Source: Candidatus Omnitrophota bacterium (GTDB lineage: Bacteria; Omnitrophota; Koll11; Gygaellales; JAHJCI01). Taken from it: a stretch of DNA of 5,283 nucleotides. Position 1 is the stretch's first letter; the number at the start of each line of letters is the position of its first letter. The stretch spans positions 1 through 5,283 of the forward strand of contig JAUXFU010000072.1 in the NCBI GenBank assembly GCA_030622705.1, read 5' to 3'. This document shows, piece by piece, positions 1 to 5,283 of this stretch. A model generated the notes under the pieces. The model searched no databases. It saw only the letters and a list, made by a program, of their open reading frames with translations, and was not told the origin of the DNA. Both the position numbers and the translations under genes were made by a program.

Positions 1-164
1 GCGCACAAATTGGGTATAGAAATGGCAGGGTAGATAATGTAGAGGTGTTGGCTGCTCAATTAGCATTAACTCAAGCTAAGACAAATCATCTTGAAGCAAT
101 ATATAATTGTATTTTGAATCAGGCAAGGTTAGAAAAGGCTATGGGTAAATCGGGAGGCGAATGA
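1..164 (+). CDS. TolC-type outer-membrane efflux protein, C-terminal fragment (5' end outside window)
   Basis: The frame starting at base 3 is open from the left edge to a TGA at 162-164 and encodes about 53 residues. They read as the end of an OEP/TolC-family outer-membrane channel: a Y-R-N-G-R-V-D-N-V-E-V-L segment, then A-Q-L-A-L-T-Q-A, and finally R-L-E-K-A-M-G before a short G-rich tail. In this family the matching segment is the last periplasmic coiled-coil helix, normally Y-x-x-G-x-x-x-x-x-E-V-L-x-A-Q followed by L-x-x-A-x-G. The protein would be the outer-membrane exit duct for the adaptor and RND permease that follow. Its stop overlaps the ATG at 161 by 4 nt, which suggests translational coupling. 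The substrate, signal peptide and first repeat lie outside the window. The family call rests on this short but characteristic tail. Confidence 0.85.
   Translation, partial: AQIGYRNGRVDNVEVLAAQLALTQAKTNHLEAIYNCILNQARLEKAMGKSGGE
153..157 (+). promoter_or_regulatory. Shine-Dalgarno GGAGG deciding the adaptor start
   Basis: GGAGG at 153-157 lies inside the last codons of the outer-membrane protein gene. It is only 3 nt from the ATG at 161 but 9 nt from the in-frame ATG at 167. The usual spacing is about 5-9 nt, so 167 is the more likely initiation codon. The 161 ATG overlaps the upstream TGA and may help ribosomes to reinitiate. Confidence 0.6.
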
Positions 165-166
165 TT

Positions 167-1075
167 ATGAAAAAATCGGTAATTTTGATATTGATAATTT
201 TCTTAATAGCGCTGGGTGGTTTTGGAATTATTAAAGGGATAAAGAATAATAATGACGGGCGTCAAACAGAGGCGAGAGTTTCCATTGTTAAGGTAACCCA
301 GGTTGTAAAAGGTGAGGTTGAAGCTCAGCTCTCTTGCGTAGGTAATATTGTCGGCCAGGAAACGGTTACCTTGATGAGCAAGATTCCAGGAAAGATTGAT
401 AGTTTTCTTGTTAAGGAAGGCGATATTGTAAAAAAAGATGATGTTTTGGTATTGATTGATAGAGATATAGAAGGAATGAAATATGAGAAGGCCTCGATTA
501 AATCGCCAATTAATGGGATAGTAATAAAAAAATTTTTAGATGAAGGTTCTCAGGTTGAACCAAGTGTAAGTCCGATGATGAGGCTCCCTGTAATTATGGT
601 AGCTAATATTGATACAGTAAAAGTATTGGGAAACGTATCTGAGAAATATTTGGGTAAATTAAAGGAAAAAGCCGAGGCAAGGGTTAAGGTAGATGCCTAT
701 CCCGATGAAGTTTTTCTTGGCAAGATTACAAGAATTGCTCCTTTGGTTGACCTTGCCACAAGGACAGCCGAGGTAGAAATAGAAATTTCTAATGAAGGGC
801 ATCGACTTAAGCCGGGAATGTTTGCCAGAGTAAGTCTTATATTAGAGAAAAAAGAAAATGCCTTGATTGTGCCCATTAAAGCAGTTCTTAACGAGAATAA
901 TCGCAAATTCACTTTTGTAATTAATGATAAGACGGCTCATAAAAGAGAAGTGAAAACAGGCATATATCAAAAAGACTCGCTGGAAATAGTTGAGGGATTA
1001 AAAGAGGCTGATTGGGTAATTATTGAAGGTAACTACGGTTTGAAAGACGGCGCTTTAGTGAAAATAAGTCCGTAG
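167..1075 (+). CDS. RND efflux periplasmic adaptor (membrane fusion protein), hairpin-less form
   Basis: This is the adaptor that joins the RND permease to the outer-membrane channel. It has 302 aa from ATG 167 (304 from the alternative ATG 161). Residues 4-24 form a hydrophobic N-terminal segment after M-K-K; no lipobox Cys is visible, so it is an uncleaved anchor or ordinary signal rather than a lipoprotein signal. The first half of the lipoyl/barrel-sandwich domain is at about 64-98 (K-I-P-G-K-I, K-E-G-D-I-V, L-I-D). The second half is at about 108-130 (I-K-S-P-I-N-G-I-V, E-G-S-Q-V). The beta-barrel spans about 145-228 (R-L-K-P-G-M-F-A near 213-220), and the membrane-proximal domain about 230-302 (L-I-V-P-I-K-A-V). 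Only about ten residues (R-D-I-E-G-M-K-Y-E-K) join the two lipoyl halves, where AcrA-type adaptors carry a long alpha-helical hairpin. This explains the short length (AcrA is near 400 aa). The gene sits between the channel and permease genes in the usual operon order. Confidence 0.92.
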   Translation: MKKSVILILIIFLIALGGFGIIKGIKNNNDGRQTEARVSIVKVTQVVKGEVEAQLSCVGNIVGQETVTLMSKIPGKIDSFLVKEGDIVKKDDVLVLIDRDIEGMKYEKASIKSPINGIVIKKFLDEGSQVEPSVSPMMRLPVIMVANIDTVKVLGNVSEKYLGKLKEKAEARVKVDAYPDEVFLGKITRIAPLVDLATRTAEVEIEISNEGHRLKPGMFARVSLILEKKENALIVPIKAVLNENNRKFTFVINDKTAHKREVKTGIYQKDSLEIVEGLKEADWVIIEGNYGLKDGALVKISP

Positions 1076-1129
1076 TCGATAGACTTCTTTGTTGTTCGCC
1101 TGTTTCTATGGACTGTGGTCTATGGACTA
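1073..1129 (+). repeat. Imperfect inverted repeat / mRNA hairpin between adaptor and permease genes
   Basis: The arm TAGTCGATAGACT (1073-1085) pairs with GGTCTATGGACTA (1117-1129). Of 13 positions, 11 are Watson-Crick, one is G-U (1085/1117) and one is a G-G mismatch (1078/1124); the loop is 31 nt. The left arm begins with the adaptor TAG stop codon. A second right arm, TCTATGGACT at 1105-1114, can pair with 1074-1083 at 9 of 10 positions, so two mutually exclusive hairpins are possible. There is no U-tract after the stem, so it is not a classical terminator. It could affect mRNA stability or the relative expression of the two genes, or be one copy of a dispersed repeat family. Confidence 0.6.
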
Positions 1130-1132
1130 TTA
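1105..1132 (+). repeat. Degenerate heptamer tandem array (consensus WCTATGG)
   Basis: Four 7-nt units follow one another: TCTATGG, ACTGTGG, TCTATGG, ACTATTA. Seen another way, the 10-mer TCTATGGACT occurs twice (1105-1114 and 1119-1128) with a period of 14. The array supplies the right arms of the intergenic hairpin. Short CTATGG/GACTAT arrays of this kind look like non-coding simple repeats; whether they recur in the genome cannot be seen here. Confidence 0.55.
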
Positions 1133-1157
1133 GCTAACCGAATGGAATGAGGTTTAA

Positions 1158-4100
1158 ATGAGACTTCCTGAATTTTCTGTAAATCGCTCAGTTACGGTCC
1201 TGATGTTAATCGGGATTATTGTCGTTTTGGGAATAATTTCTTTGTCCAGGTTACCCATAGAAGTTATGCCCGATTTAACCTATCCTACAGCCTCGGTTAT
1301 TACTACCTATGAAGGCGCTGCCTCTGAAGATATAGAAACTCTGGTTACGAAACCCATTGAGGCAGCAGCAAGTAAGGTCAAAAATGTTAAGACAGTAGAT
1401 TCTATTTCTCAGGAAGAGATTTCCATTGTAATGGTTGAGTTTGAATGGGGTAGTAATATAGATTTTGCTGCCCAGGATATGCGTGATGCTATTGGAGTAG
1501 TTGAGGATTTTCTCCCCGAAGGTATAGATAAACCTATTGTTATCAAGTTTGACCCATCCCTTATTCCTATTATTGCCTACGGGATTACCGGGGAAAGGGA
1601 TTTAAGAGACTTAAGGACCCTGGTTAAGGACCAGATAAAAGACCGCCTTGAGATGGTTGATGGTGTTGCCAACTGTATGATTATGGGCGGAAGGGAAAGA
1701 GAGATTCAGGTAAGGATTGATAGAGAAAAACTTGAAGCGCTTAAAATTCCCATTCAACAGGTAATATCCACTTTAAGATATGAAAATCTTGACCTCTCCG
1801 GGGGGCATATTACCAGAGGCTATACAGAATATCTTCTGCGCACACTGGGGGAATTTGAAAATTTAGACCAGATAAGAAATACAGTAATTACTGTCAGGGA
1901 GCAAAAGCCGGTATATCTAAAGGATTTTGCCGAAGTTTATGATACCCATACCGAGATCCGAAATTATAGCCGCACCAATAAAAAGAACGGTCTTATATTA
2001 GCGGTTGTCAAGGAATCGGGAGCGAACGACTTAGAGGTAGCAAACGGCATAAAGAAAAAATTAAAAGAGGTAAAAAAAGATCTTCCCTCTGATATTAAGA
2101 TATATACCGCCTTAGATCAGGGAAGAATAACTCAGCTTATGATTTCTACCACCGCTACGGATGCTATCTGGGGCGGCCTTTTAGCGGTGATAATTTTATT
2201 TTTATTTTTACGTAGCTGGAGACCAACCTTAAGCATTGCCTTATCTATCCCTTTATCTATTTTAGCTACCTTTATCGCTGTGTATTTTGCCGGTTTCAGT
2301 CTAAACATAATGACTATGAGCGGCCTGGCCTTGGGCGTAGGCATGCTTGTTTCCAATGCTATCATTGTTATTGAGAATATCTTCCGGCATTTAGAGGAAG
2401 GAAAGAATAGAAATCAAGCAGCTATTGTCGGCACAGGTGAAGTAGGTATGGCTATTACTGCCTCTACTCTTACTACTATTGCTGTCTTTTTGCCTTTGCT
2501 TTATGCCACAGGTATTGCCGGAAAACTTTCCCAGGGATTGGCTCTTACTGTTACCTTTGCCCTTATCGGTTCTTTGTTTACCGCTCTTACTTTAGTCCCG
2601 ATGATGGCTTCTAAGATATTTAAAAAGGAGAAGTCAAAGAACGGCTATGAACGTGATTTTGGTGAAAAAGGATTTAATTTCTTAAAAGATTGGTATAAGA
2701 GAACTCTTGTCATTGCCCTTCGTCACCGTGTTAAGGTTTCTCTGGCAGCCATAGGGGTATTTGTTTTAAGTATGTGTCTTTTGCCTTTTGTGGGAAAGGA
2801 ATTTATGCCGGTAATTGACCCCGGGTTAGTCATAATTAAAGTTAAGATGCCTGTTGGCACAAGTCTTGAAGAGACAGATCGCGTGGTTCAACAAGTAGAA
2901 GATATTATGATGCGCCAGAAAGAAGCCGATGTTTTAGGGTCCTTTACCGGTTTAATGGAAGGCACGAAGTTAGATGTGGCCTTCAGTGGAAGTGGAATAG
3001 GTAATACCGGAGTGAATGAAGCAATGATATTTGCCCATCTGCTTGATAAAAACAAAAGAAAGCGTTCCAGTATCGAGATACAAGATAGTATCCGTAAACA
3101 ATTTCCTCAAATTGAGGGCGCTAAGATAGAATTTATCGATTTAGCCAGGTTTATCACATCAGGGGGCACAGGTCAGATTCCTATTGAGATAAAGATTTTT
3201 GGTAAGGACTTATTAACACTTGAAAAAACAGCTTTTGAAATGATGACCAAGATAAAGCCCGTTCAAGGACTTTATGATATAGATACTACCCTTCGTTACG
3301 GCAAACCGGAATTGCAATTTATAATAGATAGAGATAGAGCTTCTCAATTGGGATTAAATGTCGGCCAGATCGCCTCTGTTATGCGGGCTAATTTTGAAGG
3401 TCAAGTTGCTACTCGCTACCGGACCGCCGGTGATGAATTTGACCTGCGCGTGCAATATAGAGATGAAGATACTCAAACTTTTGATGACGTGAAGCGCGCG
3501 GTTATTTTTTCAAGCTTTGGTTCCCAGCATCATTTAGAGGATGTGGCAGAGATTATAGAGGGAAAAGGCCCGGTTAAACTTTATCGGGAGAATCAAGCAA
3601 GAAAAACAACTGTTACCGCTAATTTCTCCGACAGGGATTTAGAGAGCATATTAAATGATATAAAAGCCAGGGTAGAGGAGATAAACTTGCCCTCAGGATA
3701 TTTTGTTGAATATGGCGGGGAGGCACAACGGATGCGTGAGACATTTGTTGCCTTAGGCAGTGTATTTATTTTAGCAATATTATTGATATATATGATTATG
3801 GCTGCGCAATTTGAATCGTTGGTGCATCCCCTTACAGTGATGTTTACCGTCCCGTTCGGATTGATTGGTGTAATCTTGATACTGCTATTAACCGGTAATA
3901 GTCTTTCCATGGTTTCTCTTTTAGGTGTCATTATCCTTACCGGCGTTGTAGTTAATAACGGCATAGTCCTGGTAGATTATGTTAATCAGCTTAGAGCTAA
4001 AGGTATGAGTAAAGATGATGCGCTTATTCAAGGTGGTGTTACTAAATTAAGAGCAGTTTTATTAACGGCAGCCACAGCTGCATTTGGAATGCTTCCTATG

Positions 4101-4280
4101 GCTATAAGCAGTTCAGAAGGCTCAGAGTTGAGGTCTCCTATGGCTTTGGCAGTTATTGGGGGGTTAGTAGTTTCTACTTTCTTAACTCTAATAATTGTTC
4201 CTACGGTTTACAGCATCTTAGACGATATTGCCCATCGAACCAGAAAAGAAGTGAGTAAAAGAGTGATGGGGGAAGAATAA
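1158..4280 (+). CDS. RND-family efflux permease (AcrB/HAE-type), atypical TM4 relay residues
   Basis: This is the inner-membrane pump subunit. It would form a trimer and pass substrates through the adaptor to the outer-membrane channel. At 1040 aa it is a normal length for the family (AcrB 1049). It opens with M-R-L-P-E-F-S-V-N-R and TM1 at about 11-29, followed by L-P-I-E-V-M-P-D and a large periplasmic loop. TM2-TM4 lie at about 336-351, 358-378 and 384-406, with TM5-TM6 after them. The second half repeats the plan: TM7 leads into F-M-P-V-I-D-P-G, then a second periplasmic loop, then TM8-TM12. The TM4 motif reads G-M-L-V-S-N-A-I-I-V-I-E-N, with S399-N400 in place of AcrB D407-D408; E406 (AcrB E414) is kept. 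The TM10 motif reads G-V-V-V-N-N-G-I-V-L-V-D-Y, with N933 in place of AcrB K940. K-L-R-A-V-L-L-T in TM11 keeps the Thr equivalent to AcrB T978. The start has TGAGG at 1148-1152, 5 nt upstream. The frame is intact, with no sign of decay. Substrate specificity cannot be inferred. Confidence 0.95.
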   Translation: MRLPEFSVNRSVTVLMLIGIIVVLGIISLSRLPIEVMPDLTYPTASVITTYEGAASEDIETLVTKPIEAAASKVKNVKTVDSISQEEISIVMVEFEWGSNIDFAAQDMRDAIGVVEDFLPEGIDKPIVIKFDPSLIPIIAYGITGERDLRDLRTLVKDQIKDRLEMVDGVANCMIMGGREREIQVRIDREKLEALKIPIQQVISTLRYENLDLSGGHITRGYTEYLLRTLGEFENLDQIRNTVITVREQKPVYLKDFAEVYDTHTEIRNYSRTNKKNGLILAVVKESGANDLEVANGIKKKLKEVKKDLPSDIKIYTALDQGRITQLMISTTATDAIWGGLLAVIILFLFLRSWRPTLSIALSIPLSILATFIAVYFAGFSLNIMTMSGLALGVGMLVSNAIIVIENIFRHLEEGKNRNQAAIVGTGEVGMAITASTLTTIAVFLPLLYATGIAGKLSQGLALTVTFALIGSLFTALTLVPMMASKIFKKEKSKNGYERDFGEKGFNFLKDWYKRTLVIALRHRVKVSLAAIGVFVLSMCLLPFVGKEFMPVIDPGLVIIKVKMPVGTSLEETDRVVQQVEDIMMRQKEADVLGSFTGLMEGTKLDVAFSGSGIGNTGVNEAMIFAHLLDKNKRKRSSIEIQDSIRKQFPQIEGAKIEFIDLARFITSGGTGQIPIEIKIFGKDLLTLEKTAFEMMTKIKPVQGLYDIDTTLRYGKPELQFIIDRDRASQLGLNVGQIASVMRANFEGQVATRYRTAGDEFDLRVQYRDEDTQTFDDVKRAVIFSSFGSQHHLEDVAEIIEGKGPVKLYRENQARKTTVTANFSDRDLESILNDIKARVEEINLPSGYFVEYGGEAQRMRETFVALGSVFILAILLIYMIMAAQFESLVHPLTVMFTVPFGLIGVILILLLTGNSLSMVSLLGVIILTGVVVNNGIVLVDYVNQLRAKGMSKDDALIQGGVTKLRAVLLTAATAAFGMLPMAISSSEGSELRSPMALAVIGGLVVSTFLTLIIVPTVYSILDDIAHRTRKEVSKRVMGEE

Positions 4281-4283
4281 GAG

Positions 4284-4349
4284 ATGAGCTTAAGAGACGC
4301 AACAGAAAACGGGGCAGGCACTATCCTCCAGGTTTACCTCAATCCTTAA
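4284..4349 (+). other. 21-codon ORF of unknown meaning after the permease
   Basis: An ATG 3 nt after the permease TAA begins a short frame ending at TAA 4347-4349. The peptide begins M-S-L-R-D-A-T-E-N-G and ends with I-L-Q-V-Y-L-N-P. A purine-rich stretch (GGGGGAAG) lies upstream inside the permease tail. The end of the peptide faintly resembles the first strand of YggU/DUF167 proteins, in which a Gly is followed by L-x-V-x-V-x-P. That resemblance is too short to rely on. It may be a gene remnant or chance; translation is not demonstrated. Confidence 0.2.
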
Positions 4350-4509
4350 GGAAAACGGAAAGCTCTCCGCTACGCTATTTAAAATACCCCTTAAAGTTTA
4401 CGGCTACGTTAGTAACGTCGATGAGCTTATGGAGGTATCCGATATAGCTGTAACCAAACCGGGAGGACTTATTAGCCGTGATAGTTTACTTTATATACCA
4501 ACTTTATAG
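4294..4509 (+). pseudogene. Relic of an MGDG-synthase/MurG-like glycosyltransferase (GT28-type), truncated at both ends
   Basis: One reading frame is open from 4294 to a TAG at 4507-4509, without a usable start codon before its core. The recognisable core is 4381-4467. It reads K-I-P-L-K-V-Y-G-Y-V, then S-N-V-D-E-L-M-E-V-S-D, then A-V-T-K-P-G-G-L. In processive diacylglycerol glycosyltransferases and MGDG synthases the same order occurs (G-F/Y-V-x-N-x-x-E-L-M-x-x-S-D-x-x-V-T-K-P-G-G-L) in the C-terminal nucleotide-sugar-binding domain, followed by T-x-S-E-A-L-A and more than 100 further residues. Here the match stops after G-G-L, and the frame ends 13 codons later. On the left, only about 100 bp separate the core from the permease stop, so the roughly 200-residue N-terminal part is gone as well. 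Residues coded before 4372 are not recognisable. This is best read as a deletion remnant of a lipid glycosyltransferase once located beside the acyltransferase. Confidence 0.65.
4461..4467 (+). promoter_or_regulatory. Shine-Dalgarno GGGAGGA for the acyltransferase, inside the glycosyltransferase relic
   Basis: GGGAGGA ends 10 nt before the GTG at 4478, slightly longer than the ideal spacing. The same bases encode the Gly-Gly of the relic's T-K-P-G-G motif. The acyltransferase frame has a stop at 4451-4453 and no other ATG, GTG or TTG codon between it and 4478, which supports this site and start. Confidence 0.5.
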
Positions 4510-5283
4510 CAAGTTAAGCCTCATCTTACCTCTTAAGGTGAGCTACTGGATAGCCAGGAGAATTGGTGAGGTCGTCTATCTTTTAATGAGAAAAGACAGA
4601 CAGGAACGGGTAAGAATTATTGAAAGGATGTTTGAGGATAAAGTTACGCATAAGCAGGCCCAGATGATAATTCGAGCCGGCTTCGAGAACTTTAATAAAG
4701 ATTTAGTGGATTTTTTCCGCATTCCCAAATTGAACAAAGAGTATCTTGACGCTTGCGTTGAGGTTATGGGACAGGAAAATTTAGGTGCGGTTTTAAGGGA
4801 AGGAAGAGGAGCTTTATTGGCCGGTCTCCACATGGGAAACGGAGGATTTGCTGCGTCCCTTCTGGCACTTAAGAGCTATCCCGTAAATATTGTAGTTTGG
4901 CAAGATGCAGACAAAAGGGTTAATAAGTTATTTCAGACTATAAGGCAAAGCAAGGGAGTAAGGATTATTTACTCTCGCCATGCAGCCAAAGGTATTTTGG
5001 AGGCGCTTAAACGAAACGAGATAGTAATTGTGGCACTTGATTTAAGCGGCGGCGAGAGAGACACAAAGCTTAATTGCTGGGGAAGGCAAATCAGGATAAA
5101 GCGGGGAGCCTTCGTATTTGCCCAAAAGCAAGACGTGCCAATTTTACCGGGAGTGATAATCAGGCAGGGCAACGACAGCCATAAAGTCATTATAGGGAAG
5201 CCGGCAAAGATAGACATGAAACAAAATAGAGAAAGAGGTTTTGAAGAAGATGCCGCAAGACTTTTTAATTTTTTTAAAGGGTA
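4478..5283 (+). CDS. LpxL/HtrB-like lysophospholipid (lipid A) acyltransferase family protein, 3' end outside window
   Basis: A GTG-started frame stays open for 268 codons to the right edge. It matches the LpxL/HtrB/MsbB family (Lip_A_acyltrans, LPLAT superfamily), inner-membrane enzymes that transfer an acyl chain to lipid A precursors or related lipids. The N-terminus (residues 1-36) is the usual amphipathic/membrane region, including L-I-L-P-L-K-V-S-Y-W-I-A-R-R-I-G, followed by M-R-K-D-R at 37-41. The motif region reads G-A-L-L-A-G-L-H-M-G-N-G-G-F (111-124). The expected form is G-H-x-G-N-W-E, so catalytic His118 is present but the acidic residue five positions later is Gly123. Later family landmarks are present: A-L-D at 186-188, W-G-R-Q-I at 201-205, K-R-G-A near 208-211, and D-V-P-I-L-P-G at 219-225. 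The last visible residues, A-R-L-F-N-F-F-K-G, fit the family's closing helix, so perhaps 20-40 residues are missing. The GTG start is the only candidate after the in-frame stop at 4451. Family is confident; the activity is uncertain because of the altered motif. Confidence 0.85.
   Translation, partial: MIVYFIYQLYSKLSLILPLKVSYWIARRIGEVVYLLMRKDRQERVRIIERMFEDKVTHKQAQMIIRAGFENFNKDLVDFFRIPKLNKEYLDACVEVMGQENLGAVLREGRGALLAGLHMGNGGFAASLLALKSYPVNIVVWQDADKRVNKLFQTIRQSKGVRIIYSRHAAKGILEALKRNEIVIVALDLSGGERDTKLNCWGRQIRIKRGAFVFAQKQDVPILPGVIIRQGNDSHKVIIGKPAKIDMKQNRERGFEEDAARLFNFFKG

Noticed and set aside
697..912. Minus-strand open frame of 71 codons inside the adaptor gene
   Set aside because: Lies wholly antisense to a well-supported gene, matches no family I recognise and has no clear ribosome-binding site; a coding shadow.
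2132..2365. Minus-strand open frame antisense to TM2-TM4 of the permease
   Set aside because: Antisense shadow of hydrophobic coding sequence; low-complexity peptide with no recognisable domain.
3593..3964. Minus-strand open frame of 123 codons antisense to the permease C-terminal half
   Set aside because: Antisense to strongly conserved RND sequence, with no family match of its own.
4344..4351. CCTTAAGG 8-nt palindrome after the permease as a terminator stem or operator
   Set aside because: Too short, no loop and no T-tract; such palindromes are common by chance.
4406..4418. Perfect palindrome ACGTTA-G-TAACGT as an operator
   Set aside because: Falls on codons for the conserved Y-V-S-N-V segment of the glycosyltransferase relic, so coding origin explains it; no promoter elements nearby.
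4281..4477. Rho-independent terminator after the permease
   Set aside because: No GC-rich stem followed by a T-tract was found, so transcription may continue into the acyltransferase.
4525..4545. Possible small hairpin CTTACCT / AGGTGAG
   Set aside because: Lies within acyltransferase codons for L-P-L-K-V-S, has a mismatch or wobble, and no T-run follows.
4576..4833. Minus-strand open frame of 85 codons
   Set aside because: Antisense to the acyltransferase, whose + strand frame is open throughout and has clear family motifs.
4969..5217. Minus-strand open frame of 82 codons
   Set aside because: Also antisense to the acyltransferase; no independent support.

Overview
The window reads as an A+T-rich chromosomal segment from a Gram-negative (two-membrane) bacterium. 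It carries a tripartite efflux operon, which needs an outer membrane, followed by an acyltransferase of the lipid A/lysophospholipid family. The exact lineage cannot be fixed from 5.3 kb. The mixture of an RND pump, a diglucosyl/galactosyl-diacylglycerol-synthase-like glycosyltransferase relic, an LpxL-like acyltransferase and short CTATGG-type intergenic repeats recalls uncultivated phyla such as Omnitrophota, but that is a low-confidence impression. All genes recognised are on the + strand.

Layout: (1) 1-164, the last ~53 codons of a TolC-type outer-membrane efflux protein. (2) 161/167-1075, a small periplasmic adaptor (membrane fusion protein); its upstream ATG overlaps the previous stop codon, and the better-spaced start is 167. 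(3) 1076-1157, an 82-nt gap holding an imperfect hairpin that includes the adaptor stop codon, and a degenerate CTATGG heptamer array. (4) 1158-4280, a full-length (1040 aa) AcrB-type RND inner-membrane permease. (5) 4281-4477, a stretch with no intact gene: a 21-codon ORF and a relic of an MGDG-synthase/MurG-like glycosyltransferase. (6) 4478-5283, a GTG-started LpxL/HtrB-like acyltransferase that runs off the right edge.

The first three genes should form one machine: permease in the inner membrane, adaptor in the periplasm, channel in the outer membrane, exporting hydrophobic or amphiphilic compounds. Two parts are atypical. The adaptor lacks the coiled-coil hairpin that normally reaches the TolC channel. 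The permease has Ser-Asn where the AcrB family has its TM4 Asp-Asp proton-relay pair, and Asn where AcrB has the TM10 Lys. The right-hand part appears to be the start of a lipid/envelope gene group that has suffered a deletion: the glycosyltransferase survives as only ~30 recognisable codons, and its Gly-Gly codons now form the apparent Shine-Dalgarno sequence of the acyltransferase. That acyltransferase also lacks the acidic residue of its HX4(D/E) motif.

No tRNA, rRNA, CRISPR array, IS element, clear promoter or rho-independent terminator was found.
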